Positions 1 through 8,595 of a stretch of DNA of 64,000 nucleotides are shown here, in pieces. The DNA lies in assembly GCF_001039005.1 (NCBI RefSeq), contig NZ_LDWR01000008.1:1-64000 (forward strand), given 5' to 3'. The DNA is from Burkholderia cepacia. GTDB lineage: Bacteria > Pseudomonadota > Gammaproteobacteria > Burkholderiales > Burkholderiaceae. The notes beneath the pieces were generated by a model. The model ran no database searches. It worked only from the letters and a program-made list of their open reading frames with translations, and was not told where the DNA came from. Position numbers and translations under genes: made by a program. Each line of letters starts with the position of its first letter. The first letter of the stretch is position 1.

Positions 1-113
1 TCTGAATCCGGGTATGACATTGATGTAGGTACCAAGTTGAAATGTCGCGTTTTGGGCCCCGAGAATGCAGTGATTCGCACCCATGATCGGGCCCATCCAT
101 TGGTCGCCGCGTG

Positions 114-296
114 TTATTCGTCGGCAATCCGACTGGCGACATCGGCCGCGCCACCCTTGACTCTCAACGCATGCTCGGCGCCGAAGAAGATCTGGGTTTC
201 GTCGGACTGGGCTTCGCGCACGAAAGTTACGCGTTCGGGATTGACGTAGACGGCATTGCCATTCACGTCTTGAAAATGCACAAACTTGGTTGCCAT
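114..296 (-). CDS. small hypothetical protein (FlbD-like appearance)
   Basis: Encodes 60 residues with no signal peptide or membrane segment. The pattern NG-x-x-VYVNPERV, then a short beta-rich stretch and an amphipathic C-terminus, loosely resembles the small FlbD-like fold, but no flagellar gene is nearby, so no function is assigned. The start ATG at 296 has only a weak purine-rich RBS. Codon use is typical of the window, with GC-rich third positions. It is transcribed away from the LuxR remnant at 567. Positions 1-113 hold nothing I can call. Confidence 0.6.
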   Translation of the reverse strand: MATKFVHFQDVNGNAVYVNPERVTFVREAQSDETQIFFGAEHALRVKGGAADVASRIADE

Positions 297-566
297 AGGT
301 CTTTCGCTATCGTTATGTGATTGGCAACGCGAGTCGTTGCCGGGCGAAAAACACTATCAGAGGAGGTGCGATTTCACAATCGGGAATCCGGTTTTGCCGG
401 ATTGGCTTCGTGCAAGCGCGGGTTTCCTGGCAACCGGAAGCTGCACGACTCGAACCGACTCGAGCGTGTCCGACACCCCAACCAGGATTTGAAGTCCGGC
501 CGCACTGGCGGGGATCGGGGCTGTTGTCGGTGACTGCAGCCATGTATGTCAGCTTTCGCGTCCGAA

Positions 567-835
567 TGCCCCCTCCTCGCCTCGATTTCGCACGCGATGC
601 CGCGCCGCTCGTGCTCGCCGAACAGGCGATGCCCGACGGCAAGATCGATCTGATGTTCCAGGACTATCTGGCCGCGCTCTATCAGCTCGATCCGTCCTAT
701 CTCGCCGTGTTCGAAACGCAGGCGTCGGGCTTCTACACGCTGGCCGACGTCGCGCCGGACAACTTCCGGATGACCGAGTACTACCCGCGCTACTTCAAGA
801 AAAACATCGTCGGTGACGAAGTGATGTTCTACGAC
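567..835 (+). pseudogene. remnant of a LuxR-type regulator (N-terminal part only)
   Basis: The reading frame here gives DAAPLVLAEQAMPDG, FQDYLAALYQLDPSY and FYTLADVAPDNF, which I recognise as the N-terminal portion of a family of Burkholderia helix-turn-helix LuxR-type regulators. The match begins without a proper N-terminus and stops near GDEVMF. The C-terminal DNA-binding domain is absent, and the frame runs into the 3' end of the convergent GNAT gene. It is therefore a decayed fragment, probably left by a deletion. The family assignment is from memory of the sequence pattern; the truncation is seen directly. Confidence 0.6.
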
Positions 836-1449
836 CCGGGGAGAACGAGCGAGCCCGCGTGACATGCGTGACTCGCGTCCAGATCGAGCCGCAGATTCGT
901 CACGAACGCGGCCCCCGGTTCGCGGGACAGCGTGAATCCGAGCGATCGCGCGAGGCCGGTCATCGCATCGTTCTCGCTCAATGTCGTGCCGACCATGCAC
1001 TTCATGCCCGACCGTATCGCAAGATCGATCAGGCTCGACAGCAACGCACGGCCGAGTCCTTGCCGTTGCCACGCATCGTCGATCACGATCGCGCACTCGA
1101 CGACATCGGATTCGCCATCGTTCATTGCGTAACGCGCGACGCCGATCAACCGCTCGCGGCCGCCGGGCCGGATCGTCGCGATCACCGCACCTTCCCGCCG
1201 GCGATCGATGCGGGTCCATCGAACCATCTCGTCTTCGGTCGGCTTGCGGGCCGACATCAGCCGCATATAGCGGCTCTGGTTCGACAGCCGGTCGACCAGG
1301 TCGCGTTCGATCCCGAGATCGCGGTGCTCGATTGCGCGCAGGAGTACCGGCGTTTTGTCCCGCGCCTCCCAGATGTGCCGGATGCTGAGGGCCGGCGCGT
1401 CCGGCATCGCGTCGCGGGACGGGGCTTGTTCGATCTCGATCGTATCCAT
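829..1449 (-). CDS. GNAT family N-acetyltransferase
   Basis: About 206 residues. A GNAT core (acetyl-CoA-dependent N-acyl transfer) occupies roughly residues 40-190, with the Q-R-Q-G-L-G-R-A acetyl-CoA loop after a strand containing VVECAIVIDDAW. The substrate cannot be predicted. An ATG at 1539 is in frame, but the one at 1449 (MDTIEIEQ) follows a GGAGG at good spacing and is preferred. The last residues (SLVLPGS) sit at the junction with the LuxR remnant and may not be native. It stands alone, converging with that remnant. Confidence 0.8.
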   Translation of the reverse strand: MDTIEIEQAPSRDAMPDAPALSIRHIWEARDKTPVLLRAIEHRDLGIERDLVDRLSNQSRYMRLMSARKPTEDEMVRWTRIDRRREGAVIATIRPGGRERLIGVARYAMNDGESDVVECAIVIDDAWQRQGLGRALLSSLIDLAIRSGMKCMVGTTLSENDAMTGLARSLGFTLSREPGAAFVTNLRLDLDASHACHAGSLVLPGS

Positions 1450-1868
1450 CCTTGCCTCCGCAGGGTTGACGCTACCCGCCGTGTGTCGGATTTCCTTTCG
1501 ACACCGAAAGCAAACCGCTGCCGGCTGGCGCTTCGTCATGCACTCAGTCTAGCGATACGCGCGCCTCTCCCCCAGTCGCGCCGGATCAAAGCGGTTTTCC
1601 GATCGCATCAATAATGCCGGCCGGTAGGCGTCGTGAGCACGACCGCCCGTCGGCACCGTGCGGCCCCGTCACGCGGGGCCTGCTCCCCGTTCGTCGCCGC
1701 TTGCGGCACCCGCATCCCGCCGCGCCGATTATTGACCGATCCGGAATGCCGCATTCATCGCCCCCCTCTTACTCCGCGCCGGAACGTTTCATACAGTGGC
1801 ATCAAGCCCGGACGACAACGCCTCAGCGACGCCGCCCGGATCTTCCCTCCAGCGCATCGGATACGTCC
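1450..1868. other. intergenic region without a recognisable gene
   Basis: About 420 bases between the GNAT gene and the MaoC-like gene. It holds the GNAT upstream region (GGAGG just before the ATG at 1449) and the promoter region of the MaoC gene. The open frames that cross it have no domain content or RBS, and I see no RNA gene or repeat. Confidence 0.5.
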
Positions 1869-2321
1869 ATGGAACAGCCGCTTTTCTACTTCGACGATTT
1901 CACGGTCGGCGACACCTTCGTCGGCGGCTCGGTCGAGGTGACCGAGGCCGACATCAAGCGCTTCGCCGCGGAATTCGATCCGCAGCCGTTCCATCTCGAC
2001 GACGAAGCCGCGCGCGGCACGATGTTCGGCGGCCTGGCCGCCAGCGGCTGGCATACCGCGGCGATCACGATGCGGCTGCTCGTGCTGAGCGGGCCGAAGC
2101 TGGCGAAAGGAATACTCGGCGCCGGCGCCGACGTCGAATGGAAACGGCCGACGCGCGCCGGCGACGTGCTGCGCGTCGAGAGCGAAGTCGTCGAGCTGAC
2201 GCCGTCCCGGTCGCGCCCGCAGTACGGCGTACTGACGCTGCGAACCAGGACGCTCAATCAGCGCGGCGAAGTCGTGCAGATTCTCACCGCCAGGCTGATG
2301 GTCGAGCGTCGCGCCGCGTGA
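1869..2321 (+). CDS. MaoC-like hot-dog hydratase
   Basis: A 150-residue single hot-dog protein of the MaoC family, whose members hydrate enoyl-CoA or related thioesters. The hydratase signature is visible near residues 30-60 as FAAEFDPQPFHLDDE followed by FGGLAASGWHTAA, which carries the catalytic D and H. The length fits stand-alone MaoC domains. ATG 1869 begins the conserved region; longer upstream frames add only low-complexity sequence. It lies 86 bp before a LysR gene on the same strand, which may or may not be co-transcribed. The acyl substrate is unknown. Confidence 0.85.
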   Translation: MEQPLFYFDDFTVGDTFVGGSVEVTEADIKRFAAEFDPQPFHLDDEAARGTMFGGLAASGWHTAAITMRLLVLSGPKLAKGILGAGADVEWKRPTRAGDVLRVESEVVELTPSRSRPQYGVLTLRTRTLNQRGEVVQILTARLMVERRAA

Positions 2322-2407
2322 CGCGCTCTGCCCTGAACCGCTCAACTAGCGGCGCGCAGCCGGATTGCGGTTTAATGGCGACACCACTCTCGACCGGAGT
2401 CGCGCAC

Positions 2408-3319
2408 ATGGACCGCATCGCTGCGATGAATGCCTTCGTCCGCGTCGTGGAGGCCGGAACCTTCACGAAAGCGGCCGATACGCTCGACATGCCGAATGCG
2501 ACGCTGACGCGGTTGATCCAGAAACTCGAGGAAGACCTGCAGGTGCGCTTGCTGCATCGCACCACACGATCGGTGACGGTCACGCCCGAAGGGGCGATCT
2601 ACTACGAGCGTGTCGTGCGGCTGCTTGCCGATCTCGCGGAAATCGAATCGTCGACGACCCATGCGCGCGCGAAGCCGTCCGGCAAGATTCGCGTGGATAC
2701 GGCCGCGGCGATCGGCACGCTCGTTCTCGTGCCCGCGCTCGCGGCATTCTATGACGCCTACCCCGACGTCGAGATCGAACTCGATATCGGCAACAAGCGT
2801 ACCGACCTGATCGCCGAAGGGATCGACTGCGCGATACGCGCGGGCGAAGTCGACGAGCAGTCGCTGGTTGCACGGCAGATCGGCAGCTTCGGCTTCACGA
2901 CCTGCGCGACGCCGGCGTTTCTCGACACGCACGGCACGCCTGCGTCGCCGGATGCGCTGCGCGATTTTCCGACGCTCGGCATGATTCCTTCCCGCGGCGG
3001 CCGCTCGCTGCCGTTTCAGTTCTCGGAAGACGGCAAAAGAAACGATCTCGCATTGAATCATCGGCTCGTCGTGAACGATACGAATGCCTACCTGGCCGCG
3101 GGCCATGCGAACCTCGGCATCATCCAGGCGCCGTCCTATTCGGTCCGTGCTGCCATCGCCGCCGGCACGCTCGTGCCGATCCTCGAGGACTGGACGCCCC
3201 ATGCGAATCCGGTCTACGTGATCTACGCGCCGAACCGCTACCTGAGCGCGAAAGTGCGGGTGTTCATCGACTGGGTCATCGCGCTGTTCGAGCGCGACGA
3301 ACACCTCAGGCGCCGCTGA
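2408..3319 (+). CDS. LysR family transcriptional regulator
   Basis: A 303-residue LysR-type regulator. The N-terminal winged helix-turn-helix (MDRIAAMNAFVRVVEAGTF, then NATLTRLIQKLE) is followed by a periplasmic-binding-fold effector domain from about residue 90. The length is typical. It begins 86 bp after the MaoC-like gene in the same direction. No divergent gene shows its target, so regulation of the MaoC gene is only a guess. The effector is unknown. It converges with chaC, with a 17-bp gap. Confidence 0.9.
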   Translation: MDRIAAMNAFVRVVEAGTFTKAADTLDMPNATLTRLIQKLEEDLQVRLLHRTTRSVTVTPEGAIYYERVVRLLADLAEIESSTTHARAKPSGKIRVDTAAAIGTLVLVPALAAFYDAYPDVEIELDIGNKRTDLIAEGIDCAIRAGEVDEQSLVARQIGSFGFTTCATPAFLDTHGTPASPDALRDFPTLGMIPSRGGRSLPFQFSEDGKRNDLALNHRLVVNDTNAYLAAGHANLGIIQAPSYSVRAAIAAGTLVPILEDWTPHANPVYVIYAPNRYLSAKVRVFIDWVIALFERDEHLRRR

Positions 3320-3336
3320 CGCCGCAAACGCGGGGG

Positions 3337-4050
3337 TCAACCGATCGCGGCTTCCGCGTTGTCCGCGCCGCGTATTTCGCGCACGAGCCGTTCGATGCCG
3401 GCGTCATGGAGACCGAGACGCGCCAATGCCTGCACGGTCGAATCGAAGTAGTCGCGCGACGTGCCGAGCGGGCCGCGGCCGGTGCGGATCAGGTGCGCGA
3501 CACGGTCGAGCGCGTATCCGCCGAGGTAACGATCGTGCGACCGGTTGACGACGAATGTCAGCGCGCGGATCGCCTGGCCGTCGACCTTCGCCGTAATCCA
3601 GCGCGGTTGGTACGAGTCGGCCAGCATTTCGCGCCGCCACAGCAAGCGCAATTCGACTTCGACCTTGGACGCGTCGATCCGGTACAGCACGCCGTCGCAT
3701 CTGCCGCCGCGGTCGAGCGCGAGCATTGCGCCCGGTTGCTCGGGCGTGCCGCGCGCGATGATGAGCCGCAAGCAGAACGCGCGGTGCCAGCCGTCCACGC
3801 GCGCAACCGACGAGCCGGCCATATCGAACGCCGGATTCCACATCAGCGAGCCATATGCGAATACGTGGAGATCGCGCCCGGATGGGTGGCGGTCGAGCGT
3901 GGCCTGCAACGTGTGTTCGAGTTCCGCATCGCTTCGCACCGTCATGCCGGCCGGCGGATCCGCGCGCAGCGCGTGCAGCAGCGTGCCTCGCGCCAGACGC
4001 TCGCGCGTCATCTCGTAGTCGGAATCGGTGGTGCGTCGATCGTCGGACAT
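3337..4050 (-). CDS. chaC: ChaC-like gamma-glutamylcyclotransferase
   Basis: A 237-residue protein of the ChaC family, which cleaves the gamma-glutamyl group of glutathione to give 5-oxoproline and Cys-Gly in the cytoplasm. The substrate-binding motif VFAYGSLMWNP lies at about residues 62-72, with the YLGGYALDRVAHLI segment later, as in ChaC. The length matches bacterial ChaC. It is a single gene; no chaA or chaB is nearby, so a link to cation transport is not supported here. Its ATG at 4050 faces the DUF4148 gene across a 293-bp divergent region. Confidence 0.88.
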   Translation of the reverse strand: MSDDRRTTDSDYEMTRERLARGTLLHALRADPPAGMTVRSDAELEHTLQATLDRHPSGRDLHVFAYGSLMWNPAFDMAGSSVARVDGWHRAFCLRLIIARGTPEQPGAMLALDRGGRCDGVLYRIDASKVEVELRLLWRREMLADSYQPRWITAKVDGQAIRALTFVVNRSHDRYLGGYALDRVAHLIRTGRGPLGTSRDYFDSTVQALARLGLHDAGIERLVREIRGADNAEAAIG

Positions 4051-4343
4051 GGCCGGATGCGATTGCGCGTCGTGGTGATGAAACGACTGTAGATTGCGCT
4101 GCCGGCGCGGGGAAGCCGAGCGCGAACAATGCGCTTTTGTCGCGAATGAAAAAGCGAACGCGATGCGGGCGACATGCGATCAACAGCCCTTTTCATCGGG
4201 CGGCACGATCGCTCCGGCATTTTTGTTCCAACTGGAACGTTGAATTGGAGCGACGGCCATTTATCGCGACGTCGTTCGATCCTAAGCTCCGCTCAACGAC
4301 TGAAACACAGGTCGCTTCGCCGAATATTCCGGAGGTGGTCATC

Positions 4344-4631
4344 ATGAAATCGCTGATTCGCACACTCGTCGTTGCATTCGCACTCGTCGCGCCGGCAGTC
4401 GTTTTCGCGCAGGAAACCCAGCCGCTGACGCGCGCGCAGGTTCGCGCCGAGCTCGTCGAGCTCGAGCACGCCGGTTACAACCCGATGGACTACTACTATG
4501 CGGAAAGCCTGCAGGCCGCCGAAGCGAAGGTTGCACGCCAGCACGAACTTGACGCGCAGACCGAATCCGGCAGCAAGCAGGTCATGTTTCAGGCGGAAAC
4601 GCATTCGCCGCTGAACGTCACGCGGAAATGA
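4344..4631 (+). CDS. DUF4148 family exported protein
   Basis: A 95-residue protein with a cleavable signal peptide (MKSLIRTLVVAFALVAPAVV, cleavage after VFA). It carries the DUF4148 signature LTRAQVRAELVELEHAGYNP. DUF4148 proteins are small, periplasmic, abundant in Burkholderia and of unknown function. The start is fixed by GGAGGT ten bases upstream. It is a diverged relative of the three tandem copies at 34.3-35.4 kb. A hairpin terminator follows directly. Confidence 0.88.
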   Translation: MKSLIRTLVVAFALVAPAVVFAQETQPLTRAQVRAELVELEHAGYNPMDYYYAESLQAAEAKVARQHELDAQTESGSKQVMFQAETHSPLNVTRK

Positions 4632-4639
4632 AGTGTCGC

Positions 4640-4668
4640 GGTGCACGGGACCCGGCTTCCCGTGCACC
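4640..4668. terminator. hairpin terminator between convergent genes
   Basis: A perfect 10-bp stem, GGTGCACGGG pairing with CCCGTGCACC, around a 9-base loop, lies in the 42-bp gap between the DUF4148 gene (+) and the acyl-CoA ligase gene (-). There is no T-run, so it may act weakly in both directions. Confidence 0.55.
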
Positions 4669-4673
4669 AGTCG

Positions 4674-6323
4674 CTACGCCCTTCTCGCTTGCCTCAACGC
4701 GCGACGGAGCACTTTCCCGACCGGCGACTTCGGCAACGCGTCGATAAATTCGAATTGTCGAGGCACCTTGTATGCGGTCAGGTGCTCGCGGGCGAATCGC
4801 TGCAGAACGTCTGCCGTGAGTTCTCGCCGCCGCGACACCACGAACACCTTGAGCGCTTCACCCGTCTTTTCGTCCGGAACGCCGATACACGCGCACTCGA
4901 CGACTGCGTCGTGCAGGCTGATGACGGCCTCGATCTCGTTCGGGTAGACGTTGAATCCGGACACCAGCACGACGTCCTTCTTGCGATCGACGATCGACAG
5001 GAATCCGTCCTTGTCGAGCATGCCGATATCGCCGGTTCGAAGATAACCGTCGGCGGTAAAGGTGTCGCGGGTTTCCTCGGGCCGGTTCCAGTAGCCGCTC
5101 ATGACCTGCGGACCTTTTACCGTGATTTCGCCCGGCGTACCGATCGGCGCCTCGTGCCCCTCCTCGTCCAGCAGCTTGATGTCGGTCGACGGAAACGGCA
5201 CGCCGACGCTATCCCGGCGCGCGAATGCATGGGGCGGTGTGGCACAGACGCTGGGCGAGGCCTCGGTCAACCCGTATGCACTGAGAAGATGGCAGCCGGT
5301 CAGTTCGAGCCACCTTCTCGCGACGCTCGCCTCCACCTGCGCGCCGGCGCCGATCGTTTGCCGGAGGCAACTGAAATCCAGCGCACGAAACGGCTCGTGT
5401 TCGAGCAGCGCATTGAACAACGTGTTGACGCCAAGCAGAAACGTAAAGCGGTGGGCGTGGAACGCATCCGCGAAATGTTCGAGATCGCGCGGGTTCGGGA
5501 TCAGCACGTTCTTGCGTGTCATCGCCACCGAAAAGAAGCAGCCGACGGCCAGCCCCATGATGTGATAGATCGGCAGGACGGTCACGAGACACTCGTCACC
5601 CCGGGTGAAATCGGCGCCGAACCAGTCGCACATGATCCGGGTGTTCGCGATGATGTTCCGGTGCGACAGAATGGCCGCCTTGTTTTTTCCCGTCGTGCCG
5701 CCCGTGTACTGCAAGAAGGCATTCATGTCCGGTGTCACGACCGGATCGCGATAGGCCACGGTGCGGCCTGTCAGGAGCGCGTCCTTGAACCGGCACCGCT
5801 CCCCTTGTACCGGACTCGGAGCCGGCATGGCCGTTTGCCGCGCCCACTGTGCAAACGACGGCATTTCGTCGGCCGCCGCGACGACGACCCGGCAGGGCCG
5901 CCCCTCGACGTCGGCCGGCACCACGTCCAGCGCCGATTCCGCCACGACGAGCAGGCTTGCGCCGCTATCCTGCAGATTGAACAGCACCTCGCGCACCGTA
6001 TAGAACGGATTCAGGTTCACGAGCGTGAGGCCCGCCCGCAGCGCGCCGAACACCACGACGGGATAATGAAGCAGGTTCGGCAGCATGATCGCGACACGGT
6101 CGCCGGCATGCTGCCCTTCGACGTCCAACAGGTAGCCGGCGAACGCACGACTGAGCGTATCCAGCTCCCGATAACTCAGTGTCGAGCCCAGACATACCAT
6201 TGCCGTCTCGTCGGGGCGCGCGTCGGTGGCCCGGGTGAGAAAATCGACCGCCGATCGATAGCCTTCAATGTCGATGTCCGCGGGAACACCTTCCTGGTAC
6301 TGCCGCTGCCAGATTCTCTTCAT
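4674..6323 (-). CDS. AMP-dependent fatty-acid/acyl-CoA ligase
   Basis: A 549-residue ANL-superfamily adenylating enzyme that activates a carboxylic acid to acyl-AMP and then acyl-CoA. The A3 phosphate loop YTGGTTGKNKAA lies near residue 215. The motifs YGLTEASP, GYLRTGDIG and DRKKDVVLVSG follow, and the C-terminal catalytic lysine sits in KSPVGKVLRR. Length and motifs fit long-chain fatty-acid-CoA ligases (FadD type). It is the last gene of a three-gene operon with the DsbA-like protein (26-bp gap) and the SDR, opposite a TetR gene. The chain length or aromatic nature of the substrate cannot be read from sequence. Confidence 0.9.
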   Translation of the reverse strand: MKRIWQRQYQEGVPADIDIEGYRSAVDFLTRATDARPDETAMVCLGSTLSYRELDTLSRAFAGYLLDVEGQHAGDRVAIMLPNLLHYPVVVFGALRAGLTLVNLNPFYTVREVLFNLQDSGASLLVVAESALDVVPADVEGRPCRVVVAAADEMPSFAQWARQTAMPAPSPVQGERCRFKDALLTGRTVAYRDPVVTPDMNAFLQYTGGTTGKNKAAILSHRNIIANTRIMCDWFGADFTRGDECLVTVLPIYHIMGLAVGCFFSVAMTRKNVLIPNPRDLEHFADAFHAHRFTFLLGVNTLFNALLEHEPFRALDFSCLRQTIGAGAQVEASVARRWLELTGCHLLSAYGLTEASPSVCATPPHAFARRDSVGVPFPSTDIKLLDEEGHEAPIGTPGEITVKGPQVMSGYWNRPEETRDTFTADGYLRTGDIGMLDKDGFLSIVDRKKDVVLVSGFNVYPNEIEAVISLHDAVVECACIGVPDEKTGEALKVFVVSRRRELTADVLQRFAREHLTAYKVPRQFEFIDALPKSPVGKVLRRALRQARRA

Positions 6324-6349
6324 GCTGCCTGCCCCCTGACTGGGTTCGT

Positions 6350-6946
6350 TCAATCGGCTGCGAGTGCGTCGCGAACGAAGTCGAGCCGATCCTGCCCGAA
6401 GAACATGTGCTCGCCGACGAACATCGTCGGCGCGCCGAAGAGCCCTCTGGCAACCGCCGCCTCGGTGTCCGCCTTCAGCTTGTCCTTGACCGCCTGATCC
6501 TGGGTGATCTCGTAGAGCAGCCGAGGATCGAGATCGGCATCTCGCAAGACCTTTTGCAACGTCTCCATGTCGCCAAGGTTCTGCGGCGTTTCCCACATCG
6601 CCCGGAACATCGCGTCGACATATCGCTGGAACAGCGCTTCGTCGCGCATCTGCGTGCCGGTGGCGCCGCGCATCAGGACCAGCGTGTTGATGGGGAAATA
6701 CGGGTTGTATGCGAAGCGCACGCCGTACTTGCGCGCGAACCGCTCGAGATCCTTGCGCATCCACGCGGACTTGGCGGGGATCGTTGCCGGCGACGCATTG
6801 TTCGTCGCCTTGTGGATGCCGCCCAGCAGAACCGGCTTGAAGACGAGCTCCGCCTGATGGTCGGCGGCGATGCCGGGAAGCTGGGTCCACGCGAGGTAGG
6901 CCGTCGGGCTGCCGAAGTCGAAGTAGAAGTCGATGCGTTTGCTCAT
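6350..6946 (-). CDS. DsbA-family oxidoreductase / HCCA isomerase-like protein
   Basis: A 198-residue thioredoxin-fold protein of the 2-hydroxychromene-2-carboxylate isomerase (NahD/DsbA) family, which includes glutathione-dependent isomerases. The N-terminus IDFYFDFGSPTAYLAW carries the FDFGSP-Y motif, with a Ser where DsbA has its CxxC. The C-terminal half contains GLFGAPTMFVGEHMFFGQDRL, also typical. It lies between the SDR and the acyl-CoA ligase in one operon, consistent with aromatic or fatty acyl degradation, though the substrate is not known. ATG 6946 follows a purine-rich RBS. Confidence 0.85.
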   Translation of the reverse strand: MSKRIDFYFDFGSPTAYLAWTQLPGIAADHQAELVFKPVLLGGIHKATNNASPATIPAKSAWMRKDLERFARKYGVRFAYNPYFPINTLVLMRGATGTQMRDEALFQRYVDAMFRAMWETPQNLGDMETLQKVLRDADLDPRLLYEITQDQAVKDKLKADTEAAVARGLFGAPTMFVGEHMFFGQDRLDFVRDALAAD

Positions 6947-6986
6947 GGAGATTCCTTTTGGATTGCGGGCCGTCGAGACGGATGAC

Positions 6987-7730
6987 TCACCACGTCTCGC
7001 GCCACGGCCGCAGATCCAGCTCGTGCGTCCACGCATCGCGAGGTTGGGTATGCAGATGCCAGTAGTTGTCGGCGATGTGATCCGGATTGAGGATGCCGTC
7101 TTCCGCCTTCGTCGCGTACCGCTCCGGGAAATTCTCGCGAATGAATTCGGTGTCGATCGCGCCGTCCACCACGACGTGCGCGACATGGATATTCTTCTTT
7201 CCCAGTTCGCGCGCCATGCTCTGGGCCAGTGCACGCAATGCATGCTTGGCGCCGGCGAACGCCGCGAAATTGGCTGACCCGCGAATGGCGGCGGTCGCGC
7301 CGGTGAAGATGATGGTTCCCCGCTCTCGCCCGACCATGCGCTTTGCCACTTCCCGGCCGAACAGGAAGCCGCTGAAGCAGGCCATTTCCCAGATCTTGTA
7401 GTACTTGCGCGCGGTTTCCTCGAGGATGCTGCACGGCACGTTCGCACCGATGTTGAAGACCATCGCCTCGATCGGGCCGATCTCCTGTTCGATCCGCGAC
7501 ACGACATCGATCACGTCTTCCTCCTTGCGCGCATCGGCCCCGAAACCGACCGCCGCCCCGCCCTCGGCCTCGATTTGCCGGATCAACGGTTCGAGCTTGT
7601 CCGCCTGGCGACGCACCACGCAGGCCACCAGCCCTTCGCGCGCGAAGCGTCGCGCGATGGCGCCGCCGGTCGCATCGCCGGCGCCGATGACGAGCGCTGC
7701 CGGTCGACCCTTCACGATCTCATTGGCCAT
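6987..7730 (-). CDS. SDR family protein with Phe in place of the catalytic Tyr
   Basis: A 247-residue short-chain dehydrogenase/reductase fold. The glycine-rich nucleotide loop is atypical (GAGDATGG, residues 16-23). The active-site YxxxK is FAGAK (Phe158, Lys162), and the preceding Ser position reads FTGAT. A classical-SDR subgroup with Phe for Tyr and an incomplete Gly motif is known, so this is probably a natural subfamily rather than damage. It is the first gene of the operon that continues to the DsbA-like protein and acyl-CoA ligase. A 10-bp palindrome just upstream may be the operator of the divergent TetR regulator. Confidence 0.88.
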   Translation of the reverse strand: MANEIVKGRPAALVIGAGDATGGAIARRFAREGLVACVVRRQADKLEPLIRQIEAEGGAAVGFGADARKEEDVIDVVSRIEQEIGPIEAMVFNIGANVPCSILEETARKYYKIWEMACFSGFLFGREVAKRMVGRERGTIIFTGATAAIRGSANFAAFAGAKHALRALAQSMARELGKKNIHVAHVVVDGAIDTEFIRENFPERYATKAEDGILNPDHIADNYWHLHTQPRDAWTHELDLRPWRETW

Positions 7731-7749
7731 CTCTCCTCCTTTATTGATT

Positions 7750-7759
7750 AACGATCGTT
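7750..7759. promoter_or_regulatory. candidate TetR operator palindrome
   Basis: AACGATCGTT is a perfect 10-bp palindrome lying 20 bp before the SDR start and 236 bp before the TetR start. It sits in an A/T-rich pocket of the divergent region. TetR-family operators are usually short palindromes in this position; binding is inferred. Confidence 0.4.
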
Positions 7760-7994
7760 TACTTATAGGGCGCCGGTCCCGATCTGCCTAGTCATTGATT
7801 ACCCTAGTACCGTCCGGATTTCGCGGAAGGCGGCTGACGGCCCCCGGCGGCGCCAGGCGGGCGTGCTAACATCGATCGGCCCTTTTCCGCGTCAACCTTG
7901 GCGTTCGTGATCCCAGCGAGTCCAGGCTTGAATGGCTGGCAACTGACGGCTATTCTGAATTTGAATTTTTTGCCAACGATGGATCCCGGCGACC

Positions 7995-8564
7995 ATGCGC
8001 TACTCAAGTACCCACAAGGAAGAAACCCGCCAGAAGCTGATCGCCCAGAGCCGAGCGATCGCGAAGCGCGGTGGTTTTGCGACGACGGGCATCGATGCGT
8101 TGATGGCGTCGATCGGGCTCACCGGCGGCGCCTTCTATACGCACTTCCCTTCGAAGCAGGCGCTGTTTGAAGCGCTCGTCAGCGAGGAGGTCGAGAAGAG
8201 CGCGGAGATGCTGGCCGGGGACGATGCGTCGCCTGCCGACCATGTCGCACGCTGTTTGCGAAACTACCTGAGCTCGGTTCATGCGTTGCACCCGGAGGAC
8301 GGCTGCGTGCTGCCGACCCTCGGGCCGGAGATCGCACGCGCGGAACCGGAGGTTCGGGAAGTCGTGGAGCAGGCACTCAAGCGCACGCAAAAGAGCTGGA
8401 GCGGCCGCACGGGCGATGCCGATGTGGCATGGGCACTGATTGCCCAGTGCGTCGGCGCATTGGTGCTCGCACGCTCGGTGGAGTCGGAGCGCACGCGCAA
8501 GGAGATTCTTGCCGCCAGCCGGCGCTTCCTTGGCAAAGCGCTGGCGATCGATTCGCTGCGCTGA
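7995..8564 (+). CDS. TetR/AcrR family transcriptional regulator
   Basis: A 189-residue TetR-family repressor. The N-terminal helix-turn-helix covers about residues 10-55, with GFATTGIDALMASIGLTGG and FYTHFPSKQALFEA. The C-terminal ligand domain resembles the group with PADHVARCLRNYLS and GCVLPTLGPEIAR, which often controls neighbouring oxidoreductases. It is divergent from the SDR/DsbA-like/acyl-CoA ligase operon, its likely target. The effector may be an acyl-CoA or a related intermediate, which is inference only. Confidence 0.88.
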   Translation: MRYSSTHKEETRQKLIAQSRAIAKRGGFATTGIDALMASIGLTGGAFYTHFPSKQALFEALVSEEVEKSAEMLAGDDASPADHVARCLRNYLSSVHALHPEDGCVLPTLGPEIARAEPEVREVVEQALKRTQKSWSGRTGDADVAWALIAQCVGALVLARSVESERTRKEILAASRRFLGKALAIDSLR

Positions 8565-8595
8565 GCTGGGTCTTCACCTCTCGCCGGCGCCCGCG

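Noticed and set aside
4641..6497. A 618-codon open frame on the + strand over the acyl-CoA ligase gene
   Set aside because: Shadow of the ligase gene; low-complexity composition and no start signal.
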